Shown in pieces: positions 25,301 through 36,889 of a stretch of DNA of 64,000 bases (the first letter of the stretch is position 1; the number at the start of each line of letters is the position of its first letter). A program made the translations under genes and the position numbers. The notes beneath the pieces were generated by a model that ran no database searches, was not told the DNA's origin, and was given only the letters and a program-made list of their open reading frames with translations. The DNA comes from Dermanyssus gallinae (Eukaryota > Arthropoda > Arachnida > Mesostigmata > Dermanyssidae): assembly GCA_003439945.1 (NCBI GenBank), contig QVRM01006063.1:1-64000 (forward strand), read 5' to 3'.

Positions 25301-25400
25301 TAAAGCTTAGCTCGAAAGGCTGACGCGTACCACGTGTATGAGGGATCGACGAATCCAGCTCGCGCGCTTTCTTCTTCTTCTTCTTTGTTGACTGTGAAAT
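22323..25400. other. GC-rich unassigned block with triplet and CT repeats
   Basis: From about 22780 to 24200 the sequence is clearly richer in G, C and CpG than its surroundings, with GTC/GGC triplets (23055-23120) and CT runs (23550-23582). Long frames on both strands, including a 212-codon one at 23095-23733 and a 210-codon one at 24557-25189, have no domain and overlap each other's shadows. The block could be a CpG-rich promoter or 5' untranslated region, but no core promoter or exon can be defined. Confidence 0.35.
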
Positions 25401-26998
25401 CGTTTTTAGCATTGCCCTGCTGGTAGATTTCTCTACTAAAGAAAGTCCTCAAAAAATAATATAAGGAGACGACCCTAGGCAGAGGAACAGAAAAGATGTC
25501 GAATTTTTGTATCTGCTATCTGTCAACACTCGTAACAAGTAAGTTCGACTATGCATGCAACCCCCTAGTATAAGTTGGGGGGTAATTAAAGTAATATTAA
25601 GCTATGGTACGAGTACCTCGCGCCCCCCCCCCTCCTATAAAGCAAAGTATCACTCGGTGTAGACATAGTAAGCGTAGTAGTAGTAGTAGTAGTAGTACTC
25701 GAAATCATAGGCACACAGGCATAGCGGCGTTATATCGGTGACCTATGACGCGTTGAGGTACTATTGACAAGGGACGTACTGAAGGGGTGGTTGCACGATA
25801 TGGTGTCAAATACATGAACGTAGATTGTGACGGGGACGCTACACTTTACTACAACCAAAAATCTCAACCAAACTGTAGACCCTCCTCGTCATACCTTGGC
25901 GTGCCTGCAACAGCAGCAGCAGCTTGTCGTCTACGACGGATACCCCCGAGGGCTGCGGGAACCTCGTACATCGTGGGGAAAACCGTACGTGCGGAGCGGA
26001 CGGGACAGTGTGCGCTGTTGACGCAATGCGATTTGGTCTCAGAATACTTTTGACTGTTGATGTGCTTGTAAGTTACTGGTGGTGGTAGTGGGGGGTACTG
26101 TTGCTGCAGCTGCGCTGCTGCTTCTTCTTACTATTGACTGTGCTTGTACGTCTTGGGGGGGGTATATCGCGACGTTGTCGATGGGGTAGATATCTATCAC
26201 CTAGCTATCTATTGGTCTACCGGTTGCGAAGGACACCGCTACTGTTGTTGTTGTTGTCATTGCCGCCGCGAGCGCTGGGCAACAGCTTGACGATAGGCAG
26301 ACGGACAGGCAGATGAACAGACAGACAAACACATATACACACTGAACAAACTGAGCAAGCCGAATCGTCTGGGCAAAAACTCGATTCGCGACGAGCACGC
26401 GGGTGATACGATACGACGAAACTAGACGAATTGGAGAATTTCGCCCACTTTTGACCATGGCGACCATCGAGAGGGAGCAAATCTCGTTCTGTCGTCGGCC
26501 CGGTGGCCGACCAATCGACCATCACAGGCAGCAAGGCAAGGAATCCGATGGTAGCGCCATCAGCAGGATGTGCCGCACTTGCGCACTGGCATAACGACAG
26601 TCGATGTCGCGAGTATAACGATGTAGAGTAGCAACTATTCGCTGAACTCGAACAAACTCGCCTTGTCGTGAGAATAGCAACAACAACAACACCATCATCA
26701 TCAGACGAAGAGACAGATAGGGTAGACATGCGACGTGCCATTGATATGGGTAGATATACATCTAGCCATAATGTAGATGCGTCAGTCAGACATGCCTGCC
26801 ATGCCTCCAGGTCTGTATCTCTGCTGAGAAAGCCCTCGATCCTTCCTGTCTCATAGAGCTTCCGCTTCCGTGCAATGGAAAGTCAACTACATTCTGATGC
26901 GGATAGTTTCAGTCAATATCTTGCATCGCGCGTCAACCGATAACGGTATAGCTCGTTACTGCCTATAGGAAGCCTAAAAAATGATACCTTAACAAATT

Positions 26999-27008
<10 letters not shown>
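25401..27008. other. Unassigned sequence
   Basis: Contains a C10 run (25623-25632), a TAG array (25674-25697), short TTG near 26240 and CAA near 26680. Nothing is recognisable as a gene. Confidence 0.4.
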
Positions 27009-27040
<32 letters not shown>

Positions 27041-27076
27041 CGTTTACATGATACATATATATATATATATATATAT
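27009..27076. repeat. Paired (TA)n tracts
   Basis: Two TA tracts (27009-27039, 27053-27076) are each followed by a similar unit (AACGTTTACATGATACAT and AACTTTTACATAATACA). The local structure is a duplicated TA-plus-spacer unit. Confidence 0.85.
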
Positions 27077-27163
27077 AACTTTTACATAATACAATTTAGT
27101 ACACATACGTGAACATTATTACATTGTGCAGTAACGTTCGGCGAACATGAAAAAGAACGAACG

Positions 27164-27166
<3 letters not shown>

Positions 27167-27194
<28 letters not shown>
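27167..27194. repeat. (GA)n microsatellite
   Basis: Pure GA run of about 28 bases. Confidence 0.95.
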
Positions 27195-27974
27195 AACGGG
27201 GGCGAGGCGGAGGGATAAAGGCAAATAAATTCCAAGAGGGAACTGCCGTGTGGCTGAATTGCACGGTGTCCACAACTTGTTAACAAAGCAGCTAGTTAAA
27301 CGCCGACATTACGTACACTTGCTGTACGTGACCACGGTAACTAATCAGGTTAGCACCGGGTTTAGCGACAGCCGGGCGCCGCACTTCGTTGGCCGCCTAG
27401 AACGCCGGTCTCGCATTACTCGCTGCTACTACTACTACTGGTGCGTGACGCCCAAGAAAGTCTCATCGGGCCTTCCTCGGCCTGCATACGTACAACGAAT
27501 ACACTTAAGCGGCGAGATAGGACACGGATGATATTGCTCGCAGAGTACATACAACTAGTTCTGTTTCTGTAGTACGAGCTCTAGAGCAGACGAGACCCGA
27601 GGGCGCTCAAGGGGCTATGAGGAGAACCCCGCGGACAGTCATGAAGATCTAGCATCATTGTCGTCATTATCGAGACGTCATAATCATTCTTATTCTTTTG
27701 CCTTCTCATTGACTGAAGGCTGATTTATATCGCCCTCTTCTCGCTTCACCCCTGGGCGGGCTAACGAAACATGTGTCGTAGCCTACTTTTATAGTCTAGT
27801 ACATGCATTTTTTGTCTCCGAATACGTACCGATATTGCATAAGATAAGAGTGGTCCATGGGAACGATGTTTGAATACGTCTTGAGTTGTCCTGCAGAAAA
27901 CTTCCAAATAGCAATAGTAGACAAGATTTGCCAAATAGCATTGTATGTGCAATTGGTTTATTCTTACTAGCATG
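27195..27974. other. Unassigned sequence
   Basis: No recognised gene. The last 200 bases may hold further 3' debris of the minus-strand LINE that begins at 28330. Confidence 0.35.
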
Positions 27975-28330
27975 TCACTTTACTTAGCCTGATAGTGATT
28001 TATCCCACTTAGTAGAGCACGCCAGGAGGAGGAGGAGGCATACCTTATGTGAATGTGACGGCATGAACCAGCCGCTTTGTTGCAATGCTTATTTAAGGAA
28101 AAAACATCTACGTATGTGTTCATCCAACCTCCTTGTAAACGTTGGAGGCCAGCCACCCCCAACCTGCCCGTCACTCTAAGACAAATTGCTGAAACAGCTC
28201 GGTAACAGGTGGTGGCGTTAGCCAGCCAGCCTGACTTTCACCGCTGTGACCGATGGCTCCGCTACGCCGAACCGGTAAATACACAACGGGATTTCCTGCT
28301 GATCTGGGCAAACACTTTTTTTGTTGCTGT
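27975..28330 (-). pseudogene. LINE remnant, copy 2 of the family at 5287
   Basis: On the minus strand one frame reads PVVYLPV (near 28270-28288) and VTELFQQFVLE (near 28172-28210). Copy 1 has VYLLAG and ITEPLQQFLLEW at the same relative spacing. The downstream part drifts through other frames. Only the region between the RT thumb and the terminal zinc knuckle is left, with multiple stops. It is placed in the same family by this shared wording. Confidence 0.55.
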
Positions 28331-29115
28331 GTGTTTAGTAGATGGCCTCTTAGGCTGGGTAAATCTGTTGTAACTCTACTCGTAAGAGCAATTTGATCTG
28401 CTTGTTATTACACAACTGTTTACCAATTACGGAGAAGGACACCAGTTCGTATCCGTAGGTGGGCGCTCCTGCGTTGAAACTTCAACGTGTCATCGCAGTG
28501 CGTCTCACTGCCGGTTTATGTATCTGCGGGGATCTCTCTCTTTCGCCCCTCTCTCTTTCTCGCTATCTCTCTCTCTATTGTGTCCCGTTGGCCGACGTAC
28601 CAGCGGCTGGCTGCAGTCGCGCAGGTTCCATAGTGTTGTAGACGCTTGAGGGAATCACCCGCAAGTCTCTAAGGTGGCGAGTGTGTTGTTCTAGCGGCAG
28701 CTTGCCGCCGAGACTGTCAACCGTGGTTCGGTCGGTCAGTGAAATTGAGTTAGACTTTGAGAAGTAAGCAAGAGAGAGAGGGTTAGATTCCGGCAGAAGC
28801 AGCTTCTGTTGAAAGAAGACAGCCGCCGCACTGTCAGATATGACCGTTCTCTACCGTCAAGCCAACACGGGGCAGCGACAACACGGGCCGCAGCTGAGAC
28901 AGTCAGCAGGAAAAGGGCGGCGCGCCCAGACGCTCCGGGATTCGCATGGGCTACGACGCGAAGCACCCCCATGCAGCGTCACGCAATCATCCCCGTAGGC
29001 GGGGGGCGGGGCGGGGGCGAGGAACGGTCTCCCTGTTGTTGCTTCGCCTGCTGTTACCGCGTTGTTGCCGCGGGTCTGCGTCGTCGTTGTCATCATTGCT
29101 GTTGTTTTTTTGTGT
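28331..29115. other. Unassigned sequence, GC-rich toward its end
   Basis: CT runs lie near 28535-28575. A run of G tracts at 28999-29022 (GGGGGGCGGGGCGGGGGC) could form a quadruplex. No gene is recognised. Confidence 0.4.
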
Positions 29116-29535
29116 TTGCTGCTGCTGCTGTTGTTGTTGTTGTTGCTGTGATTGTTGTCGTTGTTATGATGTCGTAACGTTCACTGTAAGGATGATCCGC
29201 GTGACGCATAGTTTCAACTCTTGTCTCGTTGTCGTTGTTCGACCAAGAAGAAGAAAAGGAAAAGGAAGATTATTATTACTATGACCCCACCGACGTTTGT
29301 CTGCCTTGCGCGCCATACATTGAATACACGCTTCTGTTGTTGTTTCTGCTGCTGCTGTTGTTGTCGTCGCTGCCGCCGCCGCCTGTACTCTCTGTCTATA
29401 TAGACAACACAACAATAGACAAACGCGTGCGAGCATGACGGCTGCTGACGTCACCACAACGGCAGAACAAGGAAGAGAAGACGAAAAAGGCGAAATAAAA
29501 TAACAGCGAGGACAACGATGATGAACACAGCGACC

Positions 29536-29572
<37 letters not shown>

Positions 29573-29585
29573 AACAACAACAACG
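29116..29585. repeat. Inverted (TTG)n ... (CAA)n triplet arrays
   Basis: TTG/CTG arrays at about 29116-29165 and 29333-29370 are followed by a CAA array at about 29537-29585. The arms are complementary, so a transcript or single strand could fold back. Confidence 0.85.
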
Positions 29586-29589
29586 AAGA

Positions 29590-30154
29590 TAACGGCAACA
29601 ACGAATATGAAGGCACCACCAAAGAAATAATGCTTGTATGAGGTTACGGATAAGCCTAGGCATTTGATGGCAACTGGGCAGGAACGCACGAAGCCGCAAT
29701 GCACCAACTCTTCCACCAGTGGAAGTTTTCCCATTAGGCTACGGGCCAAACATGAGATAGAACGAAGCGAGATGAAAGAATGAGAAAAAGTTGCAAAATC
29801 AGAAAAATGGGAGAGAAGGGGAGAGAGACGGGGGGGGGGGGGGAGATTGCAAGTAAATTTGTATTTGTGTGTATGAAAGCCGAGAGGGGTAGAGAGAACA
29901 ATTGACAGTGGCTGGCAGCAAGTTAGATGCGCACCAACAGTAACACCGGCGGCCATCAGGTCCTCGAGCAGCGGCAACATCCCGACAGTTGCCCGCTCAA
30001 TCAGTCGTGCCAGCAAGAGTTGTCATCGTCAACTGTACCATCATCATTATCATCATTGTCAGCAAGCGTCCTTCATCGGCAAGATCAGCGGTCGCCTCAT
30101 CTATCGCCCGCCAGCCCCTCTACTATGTACTCTTTGCTACAAGGTCTACTAAGT
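29590..30154. other. Unassigned sequence
   Basis: Contains a G14 run (29830-29843) and no recognised gene. Confidence 0.4.
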
Positions 30155-30331
30155 AAAGTTTTCGGACTAACCCTCAGCCAAGATTTAACGTCCACGGAAC
30201 TGTTTTTCACATTGCTTCATAGACGGACATGCCCCACAAAATATACTTGTGCAACGGTGGGGCTCGAACCCGCGCACCTATGTGTCTCCTCCGCGAGGCG
30301 CAGGTGGAATGCACCACGCCACCGGGCTCGA
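30155..30331 (-). mobile_element. tRNA-derived SINE, family A, copy A1
   Basis: Read on the minus strand: a CGAGCCCGGTGGCGTGGTGC head with an A-box-like TGGCGTGGTGC, a B box GGGTTCGAGCCCCACCG, then a body with AAGCAATG and a tail with TTGGCTGAGGGTTAG. Three more copies lie at 31198, 36699 and 37619. Confidence 0.9.
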
Positions 30332-31197
30332 CGCTACAACGACTACAACTGCTACTACTACTACTACTACTACTACGAACTTTATATAGGTAGCATCACA
30401 ACGATCCACTGCCATTCCCCCAGAACCACCCTCAACACCACTACCACTTTTGCTCAAGGTCTTGCGTCTCGTCGTTTTTGTCCTGCACCCGGTAAGGGTA
30501 TACAGAACAACGACAACAACAACATTTATATTGTTGGATCAGACGATTTCCTACCTCGGCGCTATCGTTCCGGGGATGTTCTGTCTTTCTCTCCTGAATG
30601 GCTGTGTTCTCCTTTGTGCCCAGTAGATTATTGGATGGCGGCCTAAAGCCTGTCAGCCAACCGCGCCCGCCCACTCCGCCTGTAATCGTGATCTTCGTTA
30701 CGGTGGACCGGGAACGGGATGGGGAGGGAGGGGGTGCGGATGTGGCGAGGCTTTTTGACAGAGGCCACCATTGATAATGGGGTTTGGCAACCATTTGGGG
30801 GCAGAGCTTTCGTACTGTTGCAGGCACGCCAGTCGTGTAGTAGTAGTAGTAGTAGTACTAATACGCGGGGTAGTCGCGGTGCGTCGCTCAAACAAAAAGG
30901 CGTCAAAGCTCTCGAAGGCAACTAGTTCTGCCAGTGAGATGATGATGGATTCGAGAGCTTTAACGCTTGCTAACTAACGTCTGTGCTAATTGCCAGTACC
31001 TCTCCGGCGTCATTCAGTAGACACTAGTAGTAGCAATATAGCAACATCAGCAGCAGCAGGAGTCAGTTGTGTCGTAGATTAATGGTTACTAATGCATGCA
31101 TACATGCACGTTACTTACGGTGCTTATGTATGTATGAATGCAGATGACAATGTAGATTCTCGATCGCTGCTGCGTCATTGTCGTCCGCGGCGGTCGT
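30332..31197. other. Unassigned sequence between two family A SINEs
   Basis: CTA/TAG triplet arrays lie at 30349-30376 and 30836-30857. They are inverses of each other. No gene is recognised. Confidence 0.4.
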
Positions 31198-31378
31198 CCA
31201 GCCGGTGGCGTGGTGGGGGCATTCGCCTGCGCCTCACGACCGGAGGAGACACATAAGTAGGTGCGCGGGTTCGAGCCCCACCGTTGCACATTTGTGTTTA
31301 TGGGGGTTCGTTTATGAAGCAATGCGAAAAGCGGTCCCGTGGACGTAAAATCCTGGCTGAGGGTTAGCCCGAAAAATC
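31198..31378 (+). mobile_element. tRNA-derived SINE, family A, copy A2
   Basis: Same head, B box (GGTTCGAGCCCC) and tail as A1, on the opposite strand and about 870 bases away, so A1 and A2 form an inverted pair. Confidence 0.9.
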
Positions 31379-32323
31379 GTCTGCGACGCGGTGGCGCAGC
31401 GGGCGAACCACCTGGAGGCCTTCAGTTTCGTCTAGATATACGAGTATACTATGCTTGTTACTTTTTTTTATTGTAAGAGGGAAAATGCGTTTACGCACAC
31501 CCAGAGCGGGTAGTGTGGGGCTCGATGCCGATGTTGTTGGCATAATACCAACTAAAAACCTTTCACCTAAATGGCCTCAGGAAGAGGCGAGGAGCTGGAA
31601 CCATTCTTTAATATTACTTCATTTTTTTTTTTGCAGAAGATGGCAAAGGTTAACGGTGCTTGTTACTACGACTGTTACCATCACTACTTCTACTTCACCT
31701 ACTGCTTTTGGGACTGGAGGTAGAGAGAGAAAGAGAGAGAGGTTTCTCGTCAAATAAGACATATCGCTCACCGCCGATCGAAACTGATCACCACCTGAGT
31801 TGTTTTGCAAGCGAACCTTCTTCTGGCCAGCAGTGGACCAACTCGTATCTACACATATTACGTACTAGATTAATTTGCCGCAGAACAGAGCGTAAGTCAA
31901 GAGTCGGATAGGTACGCATGTGCAAACGATTAGATATGAGTGTGTTTGAATGCGGCCGTCTATGCCCAGGCCTATCGTCAGTGTTAACTCTCTAGAATGG
32001 GATTCCATTAATTATGTAATGTGTAGATTCTACTATTAGATTAGACGATGTGTAGGCGAAGACAGACCGACCCAGGTGGGAATTAGTGCTGGCCTGCCTC
32101 AGAGTACGGGGGCGTTGCGGTAGGGCATCGCACTGCAGCAATTGATCTCGGTGGTAGCGCCTTTGTGTAAAGCGCTCGAGAATATGCGACATTTTATGTG
32201 CTTAGCGAAACTTATGTGATATGTGTAACGTCTAGCACGTAACTGAATGAGCGTTATTGGAGTGGTCTTCGCAGGATCGAACTTGCGGCGTCAAGTGCGT
32301 TATGCTAGGAGTCGCCGGCTATC
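31379..32323. other. Unassigned sequence
   Basis: A tRNA-like fragment on the minus strand near 32262-32325 has GTTCGATCC in a T-arm-like stem but no clear A box. Another A-box-like stretch is at 31385. Neither is strong enough to call. Confidence 0.35.
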
Positions 32324-32600
32324 TGTCGTTGTTGTTGTTGTTGATGTTGTTGCTAATGTTTGTTGTTGATGCTAATGTTTGTTGTTGTTGACGCTAATCT
32401 TTGTTGTTGCTAATGTTTGTTGTTGTTGTCGATGCTAATGTTTGTTGATGTTTGTTGTTGTTGATGCTAATGTTTGATGATGTTTGTTGTTGTTGAGGCT
32501 AATGTTTGTTGTTGTTGTTGTTGTTGCTGTTGTTGTTGATGGTCTCGTTGTTGCTGTTGTTGTTGATGGTCTCGTTGTTGCTGTTGTTGCTGCTTCGGTA
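32324..32600. repeat. Long interrupted (TTG)n array with a higher-order unit
   Basis: TTG runs are broken about every 25-30 bases by GATGCTAATG or GACGCTAATC variants, and later by GATGGTCTC. It is a minisatellite-like array built on a TTG background. Confidence 0.9.
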
Positions 32601-33531
32601 TCTTCTATATTTAAGCTTATGCTGCTTGTTGACAGTCGGACCTGCAAGCAAGGTATGCTTACTGCACTAGCTGTTTGTTGATAGTGGACTGCAGGCTGGT
32701 TTCCACCATCAGCATCACCTACAGTCCGCAGACGCTTCCGCTGACGCCGCATGACCTCTGCGTATTGTCTTGTATGGCCGAACAGATGGCGCTAGGTCAT
32801 CCCTTCGGCTCGTCTGTTATGTTGAGTGAGTGTGGGCGTATGGCCCAAGGCAGAGCTTGCGGGATGCGGGAGAAACACCGTGTGCGCTTGTTTGCTTGCT
32901 GGCAATGGCCGGGGTGTCTAGTGCTGCTCATATATACGCTGGCATGCGGGCCTCCAAGCCCGAGTCTGAGGGTGACCGTCTCGGTAATGTGTACGGAGCA
33001 CAGAACCTGCGGTACCTGTGTAGAACGAGCAGGCGGCCATCCTTAGTAGTAATAACAACCGCAACCGCAGCAAGAGCATCAGTGTTTGTTGGACGGGTTG
33101 TTCTGTCCATCAAATCGAGGTCTGGCCGAGGTATCACGGCTTGCCATAACGCTGTTCTACAGTCAGAAGATCGTTTCCAGCTCTCTCTTTTAGTGGCCAC
33201 TCCCATGGATACGAAGCGGTGCCTAGCAGTTACCGTTCCCTGGGGGTGGGGGGGGGGGGGAGGCGGGTGTTAGTGGGTTTGTGAGTCCCACACTAGTCAC
33301 TGGCTGTGGTGACGCATGTACATCACCATTCCTGTAATCCCCCATATTAATGCTGAGAGGTTTCAGCATTAAAAAAAAAATCTTTCTGTGTGTCTGGTGG
33401 CCTGTTTGTTATGTGTTGGTTAGTTCGTTGGTTAGGCAGGTCTTAGTACTCGGCTCAATTCCAACACAGACATGCAACGAGAACGAGCGCGACGAACAGT
33501 CAAACCGATGAAAAGGCATACATGTAACGTC
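32601..33531. other. Unassigned sequence
   Basis: A G-rich run at 33241-33268 has quadruplex-forming potential. Frames of up to 147 codons (32830-33273) show no domain. Confidence 0.4.
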
Positions 33532-33607
33532 AAGGGTTTCGAACTGAAAGAACTGGTCATTTTGATCCTGAACGCTTTACGAAATGTCCATGTGAGCCAC
33601 TCCACCT
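33532..33607 (-). mobile_element. tRNA-like SINE head, unassigned family
   Basis: On the minus strand an A-box-like TGGCTCACATGG is followed 46 bases later by a B-box-like AGTTCGAAACC, within about 75 bases as in a tRNA. No clean cloverleaf is seen, so a SINE remnant or tRNA pseudogene is more likely than a working tRNA. Confidence 0.45.
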
Positions 33608-34867
33608 GTAGGTCTGCCACCCTTTTGGCATGTCGTTGACGGGCTGCTCAAAGGAGGCCATCAAAAATAGATCAAATAGACCAAGTTATGTCCTAGCAAT
33701 TTTTAGTCCTAGTGAACAAGTATGGTAAAAACAGCCATCTCAACACGCTTATCGACACGACCTGCCACGGCCATGTGGCGCTTTCCTGTCCGTTCTTGTC
33801 TGGTAGCGTTTCGCTCTCGAAAATACCACGATAGGAAGATCACAGACTATGGAGTTGACATGAGAGTTCAAGGAATGCGAAGGGTCTCATCATACGTAAT
33901 GTCTTCATGCCCTGTCGTTGGTGAGCCAAAAGTAGAGCCTTGATATATGTGCAATTACAGGGTATAGCGTACCTTGACGCGGTGGCTCATTTTTTCTGTT
34001 TTATTTTGTCGTAGTCGTAGCGGCAGCAGCAGCAATAGCAGTATATGCTTTCTTCCTCGTAGTGGAGTTGTTGCTGCCTGCTGTTAGCCAGACACCAATC
34101 GGTAAGACGATGAAAGCCTTGGGTAACTCATATACTTTAAGTCGCCGCCAGTATCAACTGCCTGCCAGTACATAACAGGGCTGGCTAGCCAGTAGGATTA
34201 AGTGTAATTAATCACTCTTAGCAAGACTGATGTAGCAGATGTGACGTAAGGATAACTCAAGCCTGTCTCAGGCTACGAGCCTGCAAAAACATGCTGGTCC
34301 CACAGGGTGTAGCAGCGGGTCGGCTTGTTGTTGTGTGTGGTGGTGGTGCATCAGTATCGTCTGGTGTCGTCTGGTGGTGCATCAGTATCGTGACGATTGT
34401 CGCGCGAACACGACCTTGGCGAGTTGGGCGACCTTGACGATCTTGGCGACCTTGGTGCGACCTTGACGACAGACGCTGTCTCCGCTGCCGTGACCTCCGC
34501 GCTACTCGCGCCCGAGTTAGCGAGTCGTTCATTCATTCAGTCAGCCAGCCGGCGAGTGAGTGAGTGAGTGCGTGCGTGAGTGAGTGAGCTCTAAGTGGTT
34601 GGTTAACCGTTGCCTCGATAGCCGAAGGTGGGTGGAGTTTTCTTTGCCGGCCTTGCTTTCCGGCCTTTGCTGCCTTACTGGCTGGCCGAGCAAAGGGCGC
34701 AAACATGTGACCATGACGAAAGCGACGACCACGCCGGCCGCCGGTTCGAATCATCCGTAGCCATATTCAGACAGAGAAAATGAGAAGGCAGGCGAGAGAT
34801 CATTATTCCTGTTTGATTCTAGCCTGTATGCTGGTAATCTGCTGCTTTTATTGTTGTTGCCTCTTCA
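33608..34867. other. Unassigned sequence
   Basis: A string of CCTTGGCGA/CCTTGACGA-like short repeats lies at 34420-34470 and a GAGT run at 34550-34590. No gene is recognised. Confidence 0.4.
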
Positions 34868-34875
34868 AACATATA

Positions 34876-34916
<41 letters not shown>
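34868..34916. repeat. (TA)n microsatellite
   Basis: TA tract with one TG interruption. Confidence 0.95.
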
Positions 34917-34922
<6 letters not shown>

Positions 34923-35843
34923 TCTTAAGGGTGAATACTATATTTAAGCAACCCCTAGAATTGCGGCGGCAGTGTGCGACTCTACAAGACCGACAACGTA
35001 CATAAATTGCTTCTTTCTCTGCTTCACGTCAACGACGACGGCATCTCTGCTAATGGAATATGTTTTTTTTTCGCCTTGGTTTGGTAATGCTCTCTAATAG
35101 CCGGTGAAAGTAGCCTTTTCTACTGTGTTTGTTTATTTGGAGATTATGGTAGATGCCGTAAACATAAACCAGTTGCCGATGCGAGACAGTCCTATATGAG
35201 GCGATATTATAAGCACGCGTAGTTTTTACAATATGTTATGATCGTAGTAAGAGCAGCTGAAATCGGCACGAATTATAGAAGACTAACGATCCTAAGCATC
35301 TTCAAATCGTTTAAGCGATTTTGTAGAAACAAAGTTAGTGATATAAACTAACACACCACACCAAAGTTAGCGACATAAACTAACAAACACGGCGTTTCAA
35401 CCTCATTAGACACATAGCATGGCATTCTCAGCGTAACGGCTGCTATTGCCATAATATTGCTGGGCCAGCCATCTATGCGGCTATGTTCATACATCGGCGC
35501 GTTTTACGTAGCTACGGCTAGTTAAATACGGTTAAATTGATCTATGCGATGTCTTCATCTTGCGTGTCGTAAACTGTCAGTCAGATGTGTATGACGATTT
35601 ACGAAAGAGCCTATTTTGTGCGTATGCATCCGCAGCTGCTGATCTTCCTGCCCATGGTTGATCTGCCACGTCGAAATTCCATTTTGAAAGCGATTAAATG
35701 GCAAAGCGTTGCTGTGCCATGGCGTCTAGTGTCAGGTGGTCCGGAGACAGCAGAAATCTTCCGCTAGCGCAGTTGCATTTAGTGCCTTGTGACAATAAAC
35801 TTGCTTGATTTGGACGCAAGTGAGCCCTCGTAGGTACCACTTT

Positions 35844-35847
<4 letters not shown>
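34917..35847. other. Unassigned AT-rich sequence
   Basis: No gene is recognised. It contains the 32-base tandem duplication listed separately. Confidence 0.4.
35330..35393. repeat. 32-base tandem duplication
   Basis: CAAAGTTAGTGATATAAACT at 35330 is repeated as CAAAGTTAGCGACATAAACT at 35362. Each unit contains a short GTTAG...CTAAC inverted repeat. Confidence 0.8.

Positions 35848-35896
<49 letters not shown>
35848..35896. repeat. (TA)n microsatellite
   Basis: Pure TA of about 49 bases. Confidence 0.95.
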
Positions 35897-35900
<4 letters not shown>

Positions 35901-36631
35901 AAATATGCCTTCTACGCTCCGCTTAGTCTTAGCCATTCTTGTCGTTTTTTTTCATAGTTTATATTTCGCTTACTATCTATATGAAGTATGCTGTCAAGCA
36001 AGCCAACAGAAGCACACGCAAGCAAGACAAGCACTTCAGAGGAGAGTCTATGGTTGCTCTTGTTTTTGCTTGGTTGTGGCTGGCTCACTTCGGCTCTTGT
36101 ACGAAGACCGGCAACGTCGATACAATGATAGCAACATATTAGTGGCACCAACAGGAGACGTCCGGTACTGTCGCCGACCGATGCTAATGTTGAACGATTA
36201 GGGGCAAGTTGGGAGACAAGTTTCAGGGGCTTCGTTGCGCAGTTTGAGTCACTCTCATAACCGAAAATGCGTCATCATCGTCGTCGTTGTCGTCGCCGCC
36301 GCCGCCATTGTGGTTGCGTCGTACGACGACCAGGAGAATTATCGATCGGATCGTCGCGCGAGTAGAGATCCCGCTCACATCCAGGTGTGTAAGAGCCGGC
36401 GTACTGCGGGCCGGTGCATGAAGGACGAAGGAACAGGGCGTTCGTAATTCAATTCACGATTTGTCATGCCAGCCGCAGCGATCCAATTCAGCTCGGTCAT
36501 CACAGTGGTCATCATCATCATCATCAAGTTACAGCTGCTGCTGCTGCTGATGATGGTAGTGTTGCTTCTGCCCCGTCGTTTCCGTACCACTGCTGAAGGC
36601 TGCTGTTGAGGTTGATGGTCATGCGGGGATT
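35897..36631. other. Unassigned sequence
   Basis: GTC/GCC triplets lie near 36280-36310 and CAT/CTG triplets near 36510-36550. No gene is recognised. Confidence 0.4.
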
Positions 36632-36640
36632 ATCTATATA

Positions 36641-36680
<40 letters not shown>
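36632..36680. repeat. (TA)n tract just before a SINE
   Basis: A TA tract ends 18 bases before the start of SINE copy A3. Confidence 0.95.
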
Positions 36681-36681
<1 letters not shown>

Positions 36682-36698
36682 TTATGTGCTTTACTTGT

Positions 36699-36889
36699 CG
36701 AGCCCGGTGGCGTGGTGGGGTGCATGCGTCTGTGCCTCGCGACTGGAGGAGACACTAGATAGGTGCGCGGGTTCGAGCCCCACCGTTGCCCCACATTTGT
36801 ATTTATGAGGGTCCGTCTATGAAGCAATGCGAAAAGCAGTCCCATCGACGTTAAATCTTGGCTGAGAGTCAGCCCCGAAAGGATTTTTT
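36699..36889 (+). mobile_element. tRNA-derived SINE, family A, copy A3
   Basis: Begins CGAGCCCGGTGGCGTGGTGG, with B box GGTTCGAGCCCC and the family tail ending AGCCCCGAAAGG. It is close to A1 in sequence, which suggests fairly recent spread. Confidence 0.9.

Noticed and set aside
31198..31280. SINE heads considered as functional tRNA genes (this and the other A, B and C copies)
   Set aside because: The heads continue into conserved non-tRNA bodies, recur as dispersed copies and lack clean acceptor stems, so they are SINEs.
34420..34470. Short direct repeats that might suggest a CRISPR-like array
   Set aside because: The units are about 9-12 bases, irregular and without spacers of constant length. 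They form a simple local duplication.
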